Source: an uncultured beta proteobacterium
GTDB lineage: Bacteria > Pseudomonadota > Gammaproteobacteria > Burkholderiales > Burkholderiaceae_C
Length of the DNA: 6,264 nucleotides
Direction: 5' to 3'
Assembly (NCBI GenBank): GCA_903944555.1
Contig: CAJASG010000351.1
Coordinates: 1 to 6,264, forward strand
Position 1 is the first letter of the stretch; each line of letters opens with the position of its first letter. Of the stretch, positions 1-5,024 are shown in pieces. Below the pieces are notes generated by a model that saw nothing but the letters and a program-made list of their open reading frames with translations, was not told where the DNA came from and made no database searches. A program made the translations under genes and the position numbers.

Positions 1-576
1 CTGGAGCGCGATGCCAACGGAGGCACCGAGATCTTCATCAGCCACCGGGGAATGATTGAGGTGTATACCACCGAGAAAAAAGACCAGACCGTTTGGCAAC
101 CCCGCCCCGCCGACCCCGAGTTGGAGGCGGAGTTCCTGCGTCGACTCATGGTGAAACTCGGCGTGAGCGCTGAGCAGGCCAAGTCACTGGTTGCCGGCAG
201 CGTTGCAAAATCAAATGCATCGGTATCCACCGCGAACGGCCAGCCCGTACTGCTGCTGGAAGAAGGGTTTGACCGTGCATGGCGCCGTGTAGGACTGGCG
301 CTGGACCGTACCGGCTTTACCGTCGAGGATCGGGATCGCAAACAGGGTATTTACTTTGTTCGGTATGTCGCCCCCAACGCCGAAAACTCAGAACCGGGCT
401 TTTTCAGCAAGCTGTTCAGTGGCTCCGGAAAAACGATTGAAGCGACGAAATTCCAAATCGCCGTACAGAGTCAGGGAGATATCACCACCGTCTCGGTACT
501 GGATATCAAGGGCGCACCTGAAACATCCGACAGCGCGCAACGCATCGTTAAGGTCCTTGCCGACGACATCAAGTAA
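1..576 (+). CDS. bamC: Outer membrane protein assembly factor BamC, C-terminal part (5' end outside the window)
   Basis: BamC (NlpB/DapX) is a lipoprotein of the BAM complex, which inserts beta-barrel proteins into the outer membrane; it binds BamD. The reading frame is open from base 1, so the ATG at 52 is internal and 191 codons of the gene are seen, ending in TAA at 574-576. The lipoprotein signal and N-terminal segment lie to the left. The first visible residues (ERDANGGTEIFISHRG) fit the end of the first helix-grip domain. A charged linker and helix follow. The last part has the family's second helix-grip pattern: LLLEEGFDRAWRRVGLAL, then GFTVEDRDRKQGIYFVRY, a loop with GFFSKLF, and a final strand/helix ending in VKVLADDIK. 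In betaproteobacteria bamC commonly follows dapA, which cannot be checked here. A small hairpin and then a strong terminator follow the stop, so this is probably the last gene of its operon. The family call is confident and rests on sequence pattern. Confidence 0.88.
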   Translation: MERDANGGTEIFISHRGMIEVYTTEKKDQTVWQPRPADPELEAEFLRRLMVKLGVSAEQAKSLVAGSVAKSNASVSTANGQPVLLLEEGFDRAWRRVGLALDRTGFTVEDRDRKQGIYFVRYVAPNAENSEPGFFSKLFSGSGKTIEATKFQIAVQSQGDITTVSVLDIKGAPETSDSAQRIVKVLADDIK

Positions 577-582
577 CAGGTT

Positions 583-597
583 CGGGGCTTTGCCCCG
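583..597 (+). other. Small GC-rich hairpin just after the bamC stop
   Basis: CGGGGC at 583-588 pairs with GCCCCG at 592-597 around a TTT loop, starting 6 nt after the bamC stop. No T-run follows, so it is not a complete intrinsic terminator by itself. It could protect the mRNA 3' end or assist the larger terminator at 616-653. Confidence 0.4.
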
Positions 598-615
598 GTC
601 ACATGGCGACATGCA

Positions 616-653
616 GGCGAAAAAAAACCACCTTTCGGTGGTTTTTTTTCGCC
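616..653. terminator. Bidirectional intrinsic terminator between bamC and the small lipoprotein gene
   Basis: Bases 616-632 (GGCG, eight A, CCACC) are perfectly complementary to 637-653 (GGTGG, eight T, CGCC) around the tetraloop TTTC at 633-636. Read rightwards, the CCACC/GGTGG core is followed by T8. Read leftwards, the same core is again followed by a T8 run. The structure can therefore stop transcripts from both convergent genes: it lies 39 nt after the bamC stop and 9 nt after the stop of the minus-strand lipoprotein gene at 663-665. Confidence 0.93.
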
Positions 654-662
654 AGAAGTAAA

Positions 663-896
663 TTACTTCTTAGCTGGCTCAGCAGCAGCTGGTGCAGCAG
701 GAGCTGCAGCGGCTGGAGCTGCTTCAGCAGCAGGAGCTGCTGGTGCAGCAGGAGCTGCTGGTGCAGCAGGAGCTGCTTCAGCAGCAGGAGCTGCTGCAGC
801 AGGAGCAGCTACGGGAGCAGCAACTTCTTCTTTCTTACCGCAAGCAGCCAGGGCAGCAGCAGCAATAACAGCTGCCAAAACGAGTGATTTGTTCAT
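663..896 (-). CDS. Small Ala/Pro-rich lipoprotein, function unknown
   Basis: This 77-residue protein has a clear type II signal peptide: MNKS, a hydrophobic Ala/Val/Leu stretch, then the lipobox LAAC with the lipidated Cys at residue 19. Gly20 and then KKEE follow, so the +2 residue is not Asp, and in Gram-negative sorting rules this favours the outer membrane. The mature 59 residues are almost entirely AAP/AAE repeats (residues 26-75) ending in AKK. In total 42 of 77 residues are Ala and 12 are Pro. There is no enzyme-like domain. The start is the only ATG that gives the signal peptide. No good Shine-Dalgarno precedes it; the upstream 16 nt are A/T-rich. It appears to have its own promoter and a structured leader (897-998), and it ends at the shared terminator. 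I recognise it only as a type of small lipoprotein common in Burkholderiales. A structural or spacer role in the envelope is inference. Low-complexity sequence could raise doubt, but the lipobox, terminator and promoter support a real gene. Confidence 0.85.
   Translation of the reverse strand: MNKSLVLAAVIAAAALAACGKKEEVAAPVAAPAAAAPAAEAAPAAPAAPAAPAAPAAEAAPAAAAPAAPAAAEPAKK
724..795 (-). repeat. Four tandem 18-bp units encoding the AAPAA(P/E) hexapeptide
   Basis: The units at 724-741 and 778-795 are identical (TCAGCAGCAGGAGCTGCT), and those at 742-759 and 760-777 are identical (GGTGCAGCAGGAGCTGCT). A fifth, degraded copy is at 691-708. On the minus strand they encode residues 35-58 as AAPAAE, AAPAAP, AAPAAP, AAPAAE. 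Near-perfect identity at DNA level, not only in the protein, points to recent duplication by slippage or unequal recombination. Copy number may vary between strains. Each unit also contains CAGCAG...CTGCTG, which can fold back. Confidence 0.85.
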
Positions 897-923
897 TTTT
901 TAAAACTAAAGTGAGTTAACGAA

Positions 924-941
924 ACAATTTCCGGAAATTGT
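924..941. promoter_or_regulatory. 18-bp perfect palindrome in the leader of the lipoprotein gene
   Basis: ACAATTTCCGGAAATTGT at 924-941 is a perfect dyad, 27 bases upstream of the lipoprotein start codon. It could be a binding site for a dimeric regulator, or in RNA a 7-bp hairpin with a CCGG loop. It lies downstream of the proposed TATAAT box, so a repressor bound here would act as a roadblock. The dyad is seen directly; the function is not known. Confidence 0.45.
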
Positions 942-966
942 CGAAGCAGCAAGCTGCCAGGACTCC

Positions 967-994
967 GGCAAAAAGCATTCGATCTCTTTTTGCC
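967..994 (-). promoter_or_regulatory. Stem-loop near the 5' end of the lipoprotein mRNA
   Basis: GGCAAAAAG (967-975) and CTTTTTGCC (986-994) form a perfect 9-bp stem with a 10-nt loop. If transcription starts about 7 nt after the TATAAT box (near 998), this stem lies within a few bases of the mRNA 5' end. That arrangement resembles the 5' stem that stabilises some outer-membrane protein mRNAs such as ompA. A second small dyad (GCAGC AA GCTGC, 946-957) lies between it and the 924-941 palindrome. Confidence 0.45.
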
Positions 995-1004
995 AGCGCC
1001 TTGG

Positions 1005-1010
1005 ATTATA
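1005..1010 (-). promoter_or_regulatory. TATAAT -10 box, probable promoter of the small lipoprotein gene
   Basis: The minus strand reads TATAAT exactly at 1010-1005, in the 158-nt gap between the hypothetical gene and the lipoprotein gene. No convincing TTGACA lies 16-18 bp upstream (the site at 17 bp reads CCAGCC), so the -35 is weak or replaced by an activator. The predicted start near 998 gives a leader of about 100 nt. The rest of the gap (1011-1054) has only a weak CCCC/GGGG dyad at 1022-1035, with no T-run and no clear terminator for the upstream gene. Confidence 0.55.
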
Positions 1011-1054
1011 CAAGGACAAGTCCCCTTGGCTGGGGTAAACCCTCTAAGTGTTGT

Positions 1055-1570
1055 TCAAAGGCCCAAAATCGTCGCTGAAAAACCCGGGCTACTTTGGCGC
1101 TTGCACTCTTCAAGCTCCTCCCGCAGAAGCACTCTACGCTGGGGTTCAGACCCGGCAATACCAGTGCTGCGGGCCAAGTCAAGGCGACGCATCACCCAAT
1201 GGGGACTCCAAAGCGCACTGGGAAAGTCTGCCGCGTCGATGGTTTTACAAACCCGACATTCAACGATATGGTCCCAGGTGGTGCGCCAGGTCACCATGCG
1301 CGCCTGGTAGCGCTGCATCGAATCAAAGGTCTTGGCCAACAGCAACAGCTTGCGCCCCCTGCGGGACCAAGCATTCAAGGAATCGATAACCGCCTTCTCG
1401 CGCAATGGCCAATCCTCAAAGTTGGCATCGCTCCACACCATTTCCGACCAACCCTCGCGGGCCGCGTGGGCCAGTGCATCCCGCACCAACTGGGCAAACT
1501 CTGCAGTGCCGGTAAAAGAACCTTCGAGTAACTTGCCAGAGTCCGAGGCAGGAGAATCAATGGTCGGCAT
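1055..1570 (-). CDS. Conserved hypothetical protein overlapping roxA, Trp-rich, possibly phospholipase D-like fold
   Basis: From the ATG at 1570-1568 the product is 171 residues. A GGATGG sequence sits 4 nt upstream of this ATG. An in-frame GTG at 1588 would add MKPDGC and lengthen the overlap with roxA from 14 to 32 bp, so the ATG is preferred. The protein has no signal peptide or membrane segment and seems cytoplasmic. Visible features are a helix (residues 22-40), the segment WSEMVWSDANFEDWPL (41-56), a helix with a basic end (58-74), the strand KLLLLA (74-79), RMVTWRTTWDHIVECR (91-106), and WSPHWVMRRL (121-130). There are eight Trp in all. Alternating strand/helix with conserved Asp, Trp and Arg recalls the PLD-like DUF7931-type proteins, but no HxK catalytic motif is visible, so a binding rather than cleaving role is likelier. 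That family link is from memory and uncertain. The overlap implies translational coupling with the hydroxylase gene. Confidence 0.75.
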   Translation of the reverse strand: MPTIDSPASDSGKLLEGSFTGTAEFAQLVRDALAHAAREGWSEMVWSDANFEDWPLREKAVIDSLNAWSRRGRKLLLLAKTFDSMQRYQARMVTWRTTWDHIVECRVCKTIDAADFPSALWSPHWVMRRLDLARSTGIAGSEPQRRVLLREELEECKRQSSPGFSATILGL

Positions 1571-2690
1571 ACAACCATCCGGCTTCACACCAGTCCGACA
1601 GCAAAGTGCGCGCTGCAGAACTCAGTCGTTTGACATCCGACGCTCCCAAATAGCGCTGATCGGCCAGCAGATGTATAAGTTGGGCGTCGCGCCCGGCGGC
1701 TAAAAAGCTCTCTCCGTTGATGAAAACGTGGTGTCGGTCGTACACCATGCGGGTGCGCCGGTCCAACGCCAACCGGCCATTCAGCGCTGCGGGGTTGCCC
1801 CCTTCAAACCACACATCGGCCTTGGGCTCACTCAGGTACTCGCCTAACACGCGGCGCAAGGCCAGTGGGTCACGCAGCGCCTCTTCCAGTGCCTCACGGG
1901 CGAAATCGTAGAGGCCTTCCGGAATTTCCCCGCAATGCTCCACCGCGGGCTGCTTGGGGTCGCGGTACAGCGCATCACCAACCTCATCCGCAGCATCCTC
2001 GGACAAACCTTGCAGGATTTCGCGGGCCAGTTCACCGGCACTTGGCGATCGAAAGCCAATGGAGTAGGTCATGCACTCGCCCTGCGCAATACCGTCATGG
2101 GCATAACGTGGCGGAAGGTACAGCATGTCGCCCGGATTAAGCACAAACTCCTGCTCGGGCTCGAAATTCGCCAAAATTTTGAGCGGCATGTCCGGCTGCA
2201 GGCTCAGGTCTTTCTGGCGGCCAATACGCCAGCGCCGTTGCCCCACCGCTTGCAGCAAAAAGACGTCGTAACTGTCGAAATGCGGTCCCACACCTCCGCC
2301 GTCAGAGGCGTAGCTAATCATCACATCATCCAGTCGGGCATCCGGCACGAAACGAAACTGGTTCATCAAGGCATGCACACGCTCGTCATGCAAGTCGACG
2401 CCCTGCACCAGCAGCGTCCAGCCCGACTGCTTGAAAGGCGGAATGGCCCGGCGCTGAAAAGGCCCATGCCGAAACTTCCAGTCACGGGCAGCAACGGGGT
2501 CCGCCTGAACAATCAGCCGGGATTGCACCTCGGACTGCGCCGCCAAATCCAGCAGATCAGCCCGTCCCACCGGCGGCTGAAAGCCGGGAATGGCCTGGCG
2601 AATCACCAAAGGCTTCTTTTGCCAATGGCGCTGCATAAAGGTGCTGGGCGACAGTCCACCCAACAATTCCAGGGGGGCATTGACATTCAT
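1557..2690 (-). CDS. roxA: RoxA/YcfD-type 2-oxoglutarate oxygenase (ribosomal protein uL16 arginine hydroxylase), JmjC-like cupin
   Basis: This family uses Fe(II), 2-oxoglutarate and O2 to hydroxylate an arginine of 50S protein uL16 (L16) in the cytoplasm. The product is 377 residues, close to the 373 of the E. coli enzyme. The N-terminal pattern GLSPSTFMQRHWQKKPLVIRQAIPGF (residues 12-37) is typical. The double-stranded beta-helix holds the iron ligands: His137 and Asp139 in GVGPHFDSYDVFLLQ, and His198 in YLPPRYAHDGIA, spaced as in YcfD (125, 127, 187). QRRWRIG (151-157) and the C-terminal winged-helix-like part (about 300-377, used for dimerisation in the family) are also present. The start is the ATG at 2690-2688, where family similarity begins (MNVNAPLELLGGLSP). 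A GTG at 2723 would add 11 residues unlike the family. GGAA lies about 9 nt upstream of the ATG. The stop overlaps the following hypothetical gene, and the slyD-like gene diverges on the other side. Confidence 0.9.
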   Translation of the reverse strand: MNVNAPLELLGGLSPSTFMQRHWQKKPLVIRQAIPGFQPPVGRADLLDLAAQSEVQSRLIVQADPVAARDWKFRHGPFQRRAIPPFKQSGWTLLVQGVDLHDERVHALMNQFRFVPDARLDDVMISYASDGGGVGPHFDSYDVFLLQAVGQRRWRIGRQKDLSLQPDMPLKILANFEPEQEFVLNPGDMLYLPPRYAHDGIAQGECMTYSIGFRSPSAGELAREILQGLSEDAADEVGDALYRDPKQPAVEHCGEIPEGLYDFAREALEEALRDPLALRRVLGEYLSEPKADVWFEGGNPAALNGRLALDRRTRMVYDRHHVFINGESFLAAGRDAQLIHLLADQRYLGASDVKRLSSAARTLLSDWCEAGWLYADH

Positions 2691-2749
2691 AGGGGTATTT
2701 CCAATCAGGAGTGGGCAAAACACAATTCAAACTGCGACAATTCTCGCCT
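2691..2749. promoter_or_regulatory. Divergent 59-nt gap between roxA and the slyD-like gene
   Basis: Both genes start outward from this gap, so promoters for both must lie in it or inside the first codons of the opposite gene. On the plus strand a TTGACA occurs at 2680-2685, inside roxA codons 2-4, but the bases 17 bp on (AATCAG) are a poor -10. No good TATAAT is seen for roxA. The slyD-like ATG has no clear Shine-Dalgarno. The gap is rather AT-rich. The exact promoter positions are unresolved. Confidence 0.3.
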
Positions 2750-3283
2750 ATGGAAATCTCTCAACAATGCGTGGTAGCCCTGACCTGGACGCTAAAAGAT
2801 ACTTTGGGCGAAGAATTGGACGTACTGGACGAGCCAGTGGAATTTTTAATGGGTGGCAAAGACCTGCTGCCAGCCATTGAAGAAGCCCTGCTAGGCTACG
2901 CCGCGGGTGCCAAAGTCGACCTGCAAATTGAACCCGAGCAGGCCTTTGGCGACTTCAATGACCAATTGTTATTTCTGGAACCCCGCCACCTGTTTCCCAA
3001 GGAACTGGAAGAAGGGCAAATCTTTGAAGGCTCGTCGCTGCCAGCAGGCTGCAACCCCAGTGCCCCCAAAGAGGCGCTGTATGCCGTTACCGACATCTAC
3101 CCAGAACATGTTGTTCTGGACGGCAACCATCCCCTGGCGGGCATAGCCATTCGCATCAGTATGACCGTGGAATCGGTGCGTGAGGCAACCGATGATGAAA
3201 TAGACCAAGGATCGACCGGTAGTGGTTTTTTCAGAATTCAGCCCGTTCACGCCGCCGCAGACGGCAACGACACCTTGCACTAA
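2750..3283 (+). CDS. slyD: SlyD-like FKBP-type peptidyl-prolyl cis-trans isomerase
   Basis: This cytoplasmic enzyme speeds cis-trans isomerisation of X-Pro bonds and acts as a folding helper. The product is 177 residues. The N-terminal FKBP strand (MEISQQCVVALTWTLKDTLGEELD) sets the start at the ATG at 2750; the in-frame GTG at 2711 would add 13 residues without family similarity. FKBP pieces are GGKDLLPAIEEALLG (residues 35-49) and EPEQAFGDFN (61-70). An insert-in-flap chaperone domain spans about 70-122 (LFLEPRHLFP, then IYPEHVVLD), followed by the SlyD/SlpA hallmark DGNHPLAG (124-131) and the strand IRISMTVESVREAT. The C-terminus (151-177) has only two His and lacks the His/Cys-rich metal-binding tail of E. 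coli SlyD, so a role in nickel delivery is not supported. SlpA (FkpB) is the alternative name, but the full-length insert domain fits SlyD better. It is convergent with dut, 12 nt between stops. Confidence 0.88.
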   Translation: MEISQQCVVALTWTLKDTLGEELDVLDEPVEFLMGGKDLLPAIEEALLGYAAGAKVDLQIEPEQAFGDFNDQLLFLEPRHLFPKELEEGQIFEGSSLPAGCNPSAPKEALYAVTDIYPEHVVLDGNHPLAGIAIRISMTVESVREATDDEIDQGSTGSGFFRIQPVHAAADGNDTLH

Positions 3284-3286
3284 AAC

Positions 3287-3307
3287 GGCAAGGTCTTATC
3301 CCTTGCC
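3287..3307 (-). terminator. Hairpin at the dut end, with the stop codon in its loop
   Basis: GGCAAGG (3287-3293) and CCTTGCC (3301-3307) form a perfect 7-bp stem with a 7-nt loop. Read on the minus strand, the loop contains the dut TAA and the stem is followed by GTTTTA, a short T-rich tail. It is a plausible but modest terminator for coaBC-dut. A competing stem, ACCTTGC (3272-3278) with GCAAGGT (3288-3294), uses the same central arm and lies over the slyD stop, so on plus-strand RNA either fold is possible. Confidence 0.5.
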
Positions 3308-3742
3308 AGTGGAGCCATAACCCCCTTCGCCACGGTGCGAAGCGGGGAACTCGGTCACAACATTGAATTGGGCCTGCACCACCGGCACGATCACCAGCTG
3401 CGCAATGCGCTCCATCGGCTGGATGGTGAATTCCGTGGAGCTGCGATTCCAGGCGCTGACCATCAGTTGCCCCTGGTAATCGCTGTCAATCAACCCCACC
3501 AGATTGCCCAGCACGATGCCATGTTTGTGGCCTAGCCCAGAACGCGGCAGGATCAACGCCGCATAGGCCGGGTCTTCTAGGTAAATGGCCATGCCGGTGG
3601 GTACCAGTTGCCAGGCATTGGGTGCCAAGGTCAATGGCGCATCCAGACAGGCCCGTAAATCCAGCCCGGCACTGCCGGGAGTCGCGTAGGTGGGAAATTG
3701 CTCAGCAATACGGCTGTCGATGATCTTGACGTCAATTTTCAT
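3296..3742 (-). CDS. dut: dUTP diphosphatase (dUTPase)
   Basis: The enzyme hydrolyses dUTP to dUMP and pyrophosphate, keeping uracil out of DNA and supplying dUMP for dTTP synthesis; it is a cytoplasmic homotrimer. The product has 148 residues, normal for bacterial dUTPases. All five family motifs are present in order: [10 protein letters not shown] (residues 22-31), [12 protein letters not shown] (65-76), [12 protein letters not shown] (80-91) with catalytic Asp86, ERIAQLVI (111-118), and [10 protein letters not shown] (137-146). Motif V has Tyr142 where Phe is usual, a conservative change at the base-stacking position. The ATG at 3742 lies 11 nt after the coaBC stop and lacks a Shine-Dalgarno. 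An in-frame TTG at 3757 overlaps the coaBC TGA and would add five residues (MKIQI) that echo the true start MKIDV. Close spacing indicates cotranscription with coaBC. Confidence 0.95.
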   Translation of the reverse strand: MKIDVKIIDSRIAEQFPTYATPGSAGLDLRACLDAPLTLAPNAWQLVPTGMAIYLEDPAYAALILPRSGLGHKHGIVLGNLVGLIDSDYQGQLMVSAWNRSSTEFTIQPMERIAQLVIVPVVQAQFNVVTEFPASHRGEGGYGSTGKG

Positions 3743-3753
3743 TATTTGAATTT

Positions 3754-4974
3754 TCAATGTAAGGGAGTCGGAAGACGGGCCGCAATTTCTGCCACCAATT
3801 GGCGGGCCAGGACCAACTTGCTGTTGCGTGGCATCTCCGAAGCGCCCGCCGCGTCCACCAGCAACAGTGCGTTGTCGTCCTTGCCAAAGGTAGCTGGGCC
3901 TATGTTACCCACCAACAAAGGCACGCCCTTGCGAATGCGTTTGGCCGTGGCATGGGCCAGTAAATCGTGGCTCTCGGCGGCAAAGCCGACACAGAACAAG
4001 GCGCCACTTCGCGCGCGGGCCGATTGCGCCACGGTGGCCAAAATATCGGCGTTCTCCACGAAGGACAGCTGCGGCGTTTGGCCCGAGCCGTCTTTTTTAA
4101 TTTTTTGGTCGGACTCCTGGGCTGGACGCCAGTCGGCCACGGCGGCTGTTGCTATGAATATGCTAGCTTTCTGCGCACACTCCACGGCGGTTTGAAGCAT
4201 ATTTGATGCTGATTTCACATCAATCCGCGTCACCCCCCTGGGGGTAGGCAGGCTCACCGGCCCGGCCACCAGTGTCACGGTGGCTCCGGCTTCTTGGGCC
4301 GCCCGGGCAATGGCAAAACCCATTTTCCCGCTGGATAAATTGGTGATCCCCCGCACCGGGTCTATGGCCTCAAAGGTCGGGCCCGCGGTCACCAGCACGT
4401 GCTGGCCTGCCAGCACCTTGGGTTGAAAAAAGGCGATGACGTCCTGCAGCAATTCCAGCGGCTCTAGCATGCGACCATCGCCGGTCTCGCCGCAGGCCTG
4501 ATCCCCGACGCCAACACCCAAGATGACACTGCCGTCTACTTGGAGTTGCGCCAGATTACGCTGTGTGGCCGGGTGCGCCCACATTTCGCGGTTCATGGCA
4601 GGGGCAATCAGCAGAGGCACTTTGTCAATGGGGCGTGCCAGGCACATCAAGCTGAGCAGGTCATCCGCCCTGCCGTGCAGCAGTTTGGCCATGAAGTCGG
4701 CACTGCAGGGCGCAATCAGGATCGCATCGGCTTCGCGGCTGAGGATGATGTGCGCCATATTGTTGTCCTCGCGGGCGTCCCACTGCGAGTCGTACACAGG
4801 CCGGTTGCTCAAGGCTTGCATGGTCACAGGGGTGATGAACTGACCTGCCGCCTCGGTCATGACAACCTGTACCGTTGCGCCCTCCTTGACCAGCGCCCGA
4901 CACAACTCAGCCGCCTTGTAACAGGCGATCCCCCCGGTGAGTCCCAAAACAATGTGTTTGCCGCTTAAATCCAT
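3754..4974 (-). CDS. coaBC: Bifunctional phosphopantothenoylcysteine decarboxylase / phosphopantothenate-cysteine ligase
   Basis: CoaBC carries out two successive coenzyme A steps: CTP-dependent joining of cysteine to 4'-phosphopantothenate (CoaB), then FMN-dependent decarboxylation to 4'-phosphopantetheine (CoaC). At 406 residues it has the E. coli size. The N-terminal flavoprotein decarboxylase domain (1-185) shows [15 protein letters not shown] (10-24), catalytic His75 in [19 protein letters not shown] (88-97), IAPAMN (123-128), and Cys161 in [10 protein letters not shown]. The C-terminal ligase domain (about 190-400) shows [20 protein letters not shown] (193-212), [18 protein letters not shown] (277-284) and KIKK (291-294). 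The ATG at 4974 is preceded by AGGAA (4982-4978). dut follows 11 nt downstream, as in the E. coli dfp-dut arrangement. pyrG diverges upstream across 97 nt. A stretch at residues 253-275 uses rare A/T-rich codons. No intact promoter is obvious on this strand. Confidence 0.96.
   Translation of the reverse strand: MDLSGKHIVLGLTGGIACYKAAELCRALVKEGATVQVVMTEAAGQFITPVTMQALSNRPVYDSQWDAREDNNMAHIILSREADAILIAPCSADFMAKLLHGRADDLLSLMCLARPIDKVPLLIAPAMNREMWAHPATQRNLAQLQVDGSVILGVGVGDQACGETGDGRMLEPLELLQDVIAFFQPKVLAGQHVLVTAGPTFEAIDPVRGITNLSSGKMGFAIARAAQEAGATVTLVAGPVSLPTPRGVTRIDVKSASNMLQTAVECAQKASIFIATAAVADWRPAQESDQKIKKDGSGQTPQLSFVENADILATVAQSARARSGALFCVGFAAESHDLLAHATAKRIRKGVPLLVGNIGPATFGKDDNALLLVDAAGASEMPRNSKLVLARQLVAEIAARLPTPLH
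4151..4216. repeat. Possible Comamonadaceae-type short repeat inside coaBC
   Basis: The plus strand here reads GCTAT, six bases, TAGCT, TTCTGCGC, then later AGCATATTTGATGC. This layout resembles short dispersed repeats I recall in Comamonadaceae genomes, which begin GCTATnnnnnnTAGCT with a nearby GCGC and end in an AAA/TTTGA-rich arm. In the coaBC frame it encodes residues 253-275 with rare codons (two ATA, several TCA/AGC/GCA), unlike the surrounding gene. The protein is not lengthened. The resemblance is from memory and may be chance. Confidence 0.25.
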
Positions 4975-5024
4975 GAGTTCCTGCCAAATTTTTCAACCAC
5001 GATGGCCGCAATGTAGCAGACGCC

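Noticed and set aside
691..795. CRISPR-like or transposon-end repeats
   Set aside because: The 18-bp units are directly tandem without spacers and lie in frame within a coding sequence, so they are protein repeats.
603..887. 94-residue plus-strand frame rich in Ser, Cys and Trp
   Set aside because: It is the mirror of the Ala/Pro repeat of the minus-strand lipoprotein and runs through the terminator hairpin. The repeat makes any frame look open.
990..1703. Several plus-strand frames of 106-145 residues opposite the hypothetical gene
   Set aside because: The minus-strand frame overlaps the roxA stop in operon fashion and has a sensible soluble-protein composition. The plus-strand frames overlap each other and show no ribosome site or domain.
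2680..2708. TTGACA followed by a possible promoter for the slyD-like gene
   Set aside because: The -35 is perfect, but the hexamer at the right spacing (AATCAG) matches TATAAT at only three of six positions, so it is not called as a promoter.
2688..2723. Upstream GTG start for roxA (388 residues)
   Set aside because: The extra 11 residues do not fit the family. The ATG at 2690 gives the expected N-terminus and length.
2711..2752. Upstream GTG start for the slyD-like gene (190 residues)
   Set aside because: The AGGA abuts the GTG with no spacing, and the FKBP N-terminal strand begins at the ATG at 2750.
1935..2777. 280-residue plus-strand open frame
   Set aside because: It lies wholly antisense to roxA, whose catalytic motifs and family length are clear. 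The translation is rich in His, Arg and Gln with no recognisable domain, typical of a shadow frame in GC-rich DNA.
4232..4245. ACCCCC CT GGGGGT dyad
   Set aside because: It lies inside coaBC, has no T-run, and encodes family-typical residues near PTPRGV. It is probably incidental.
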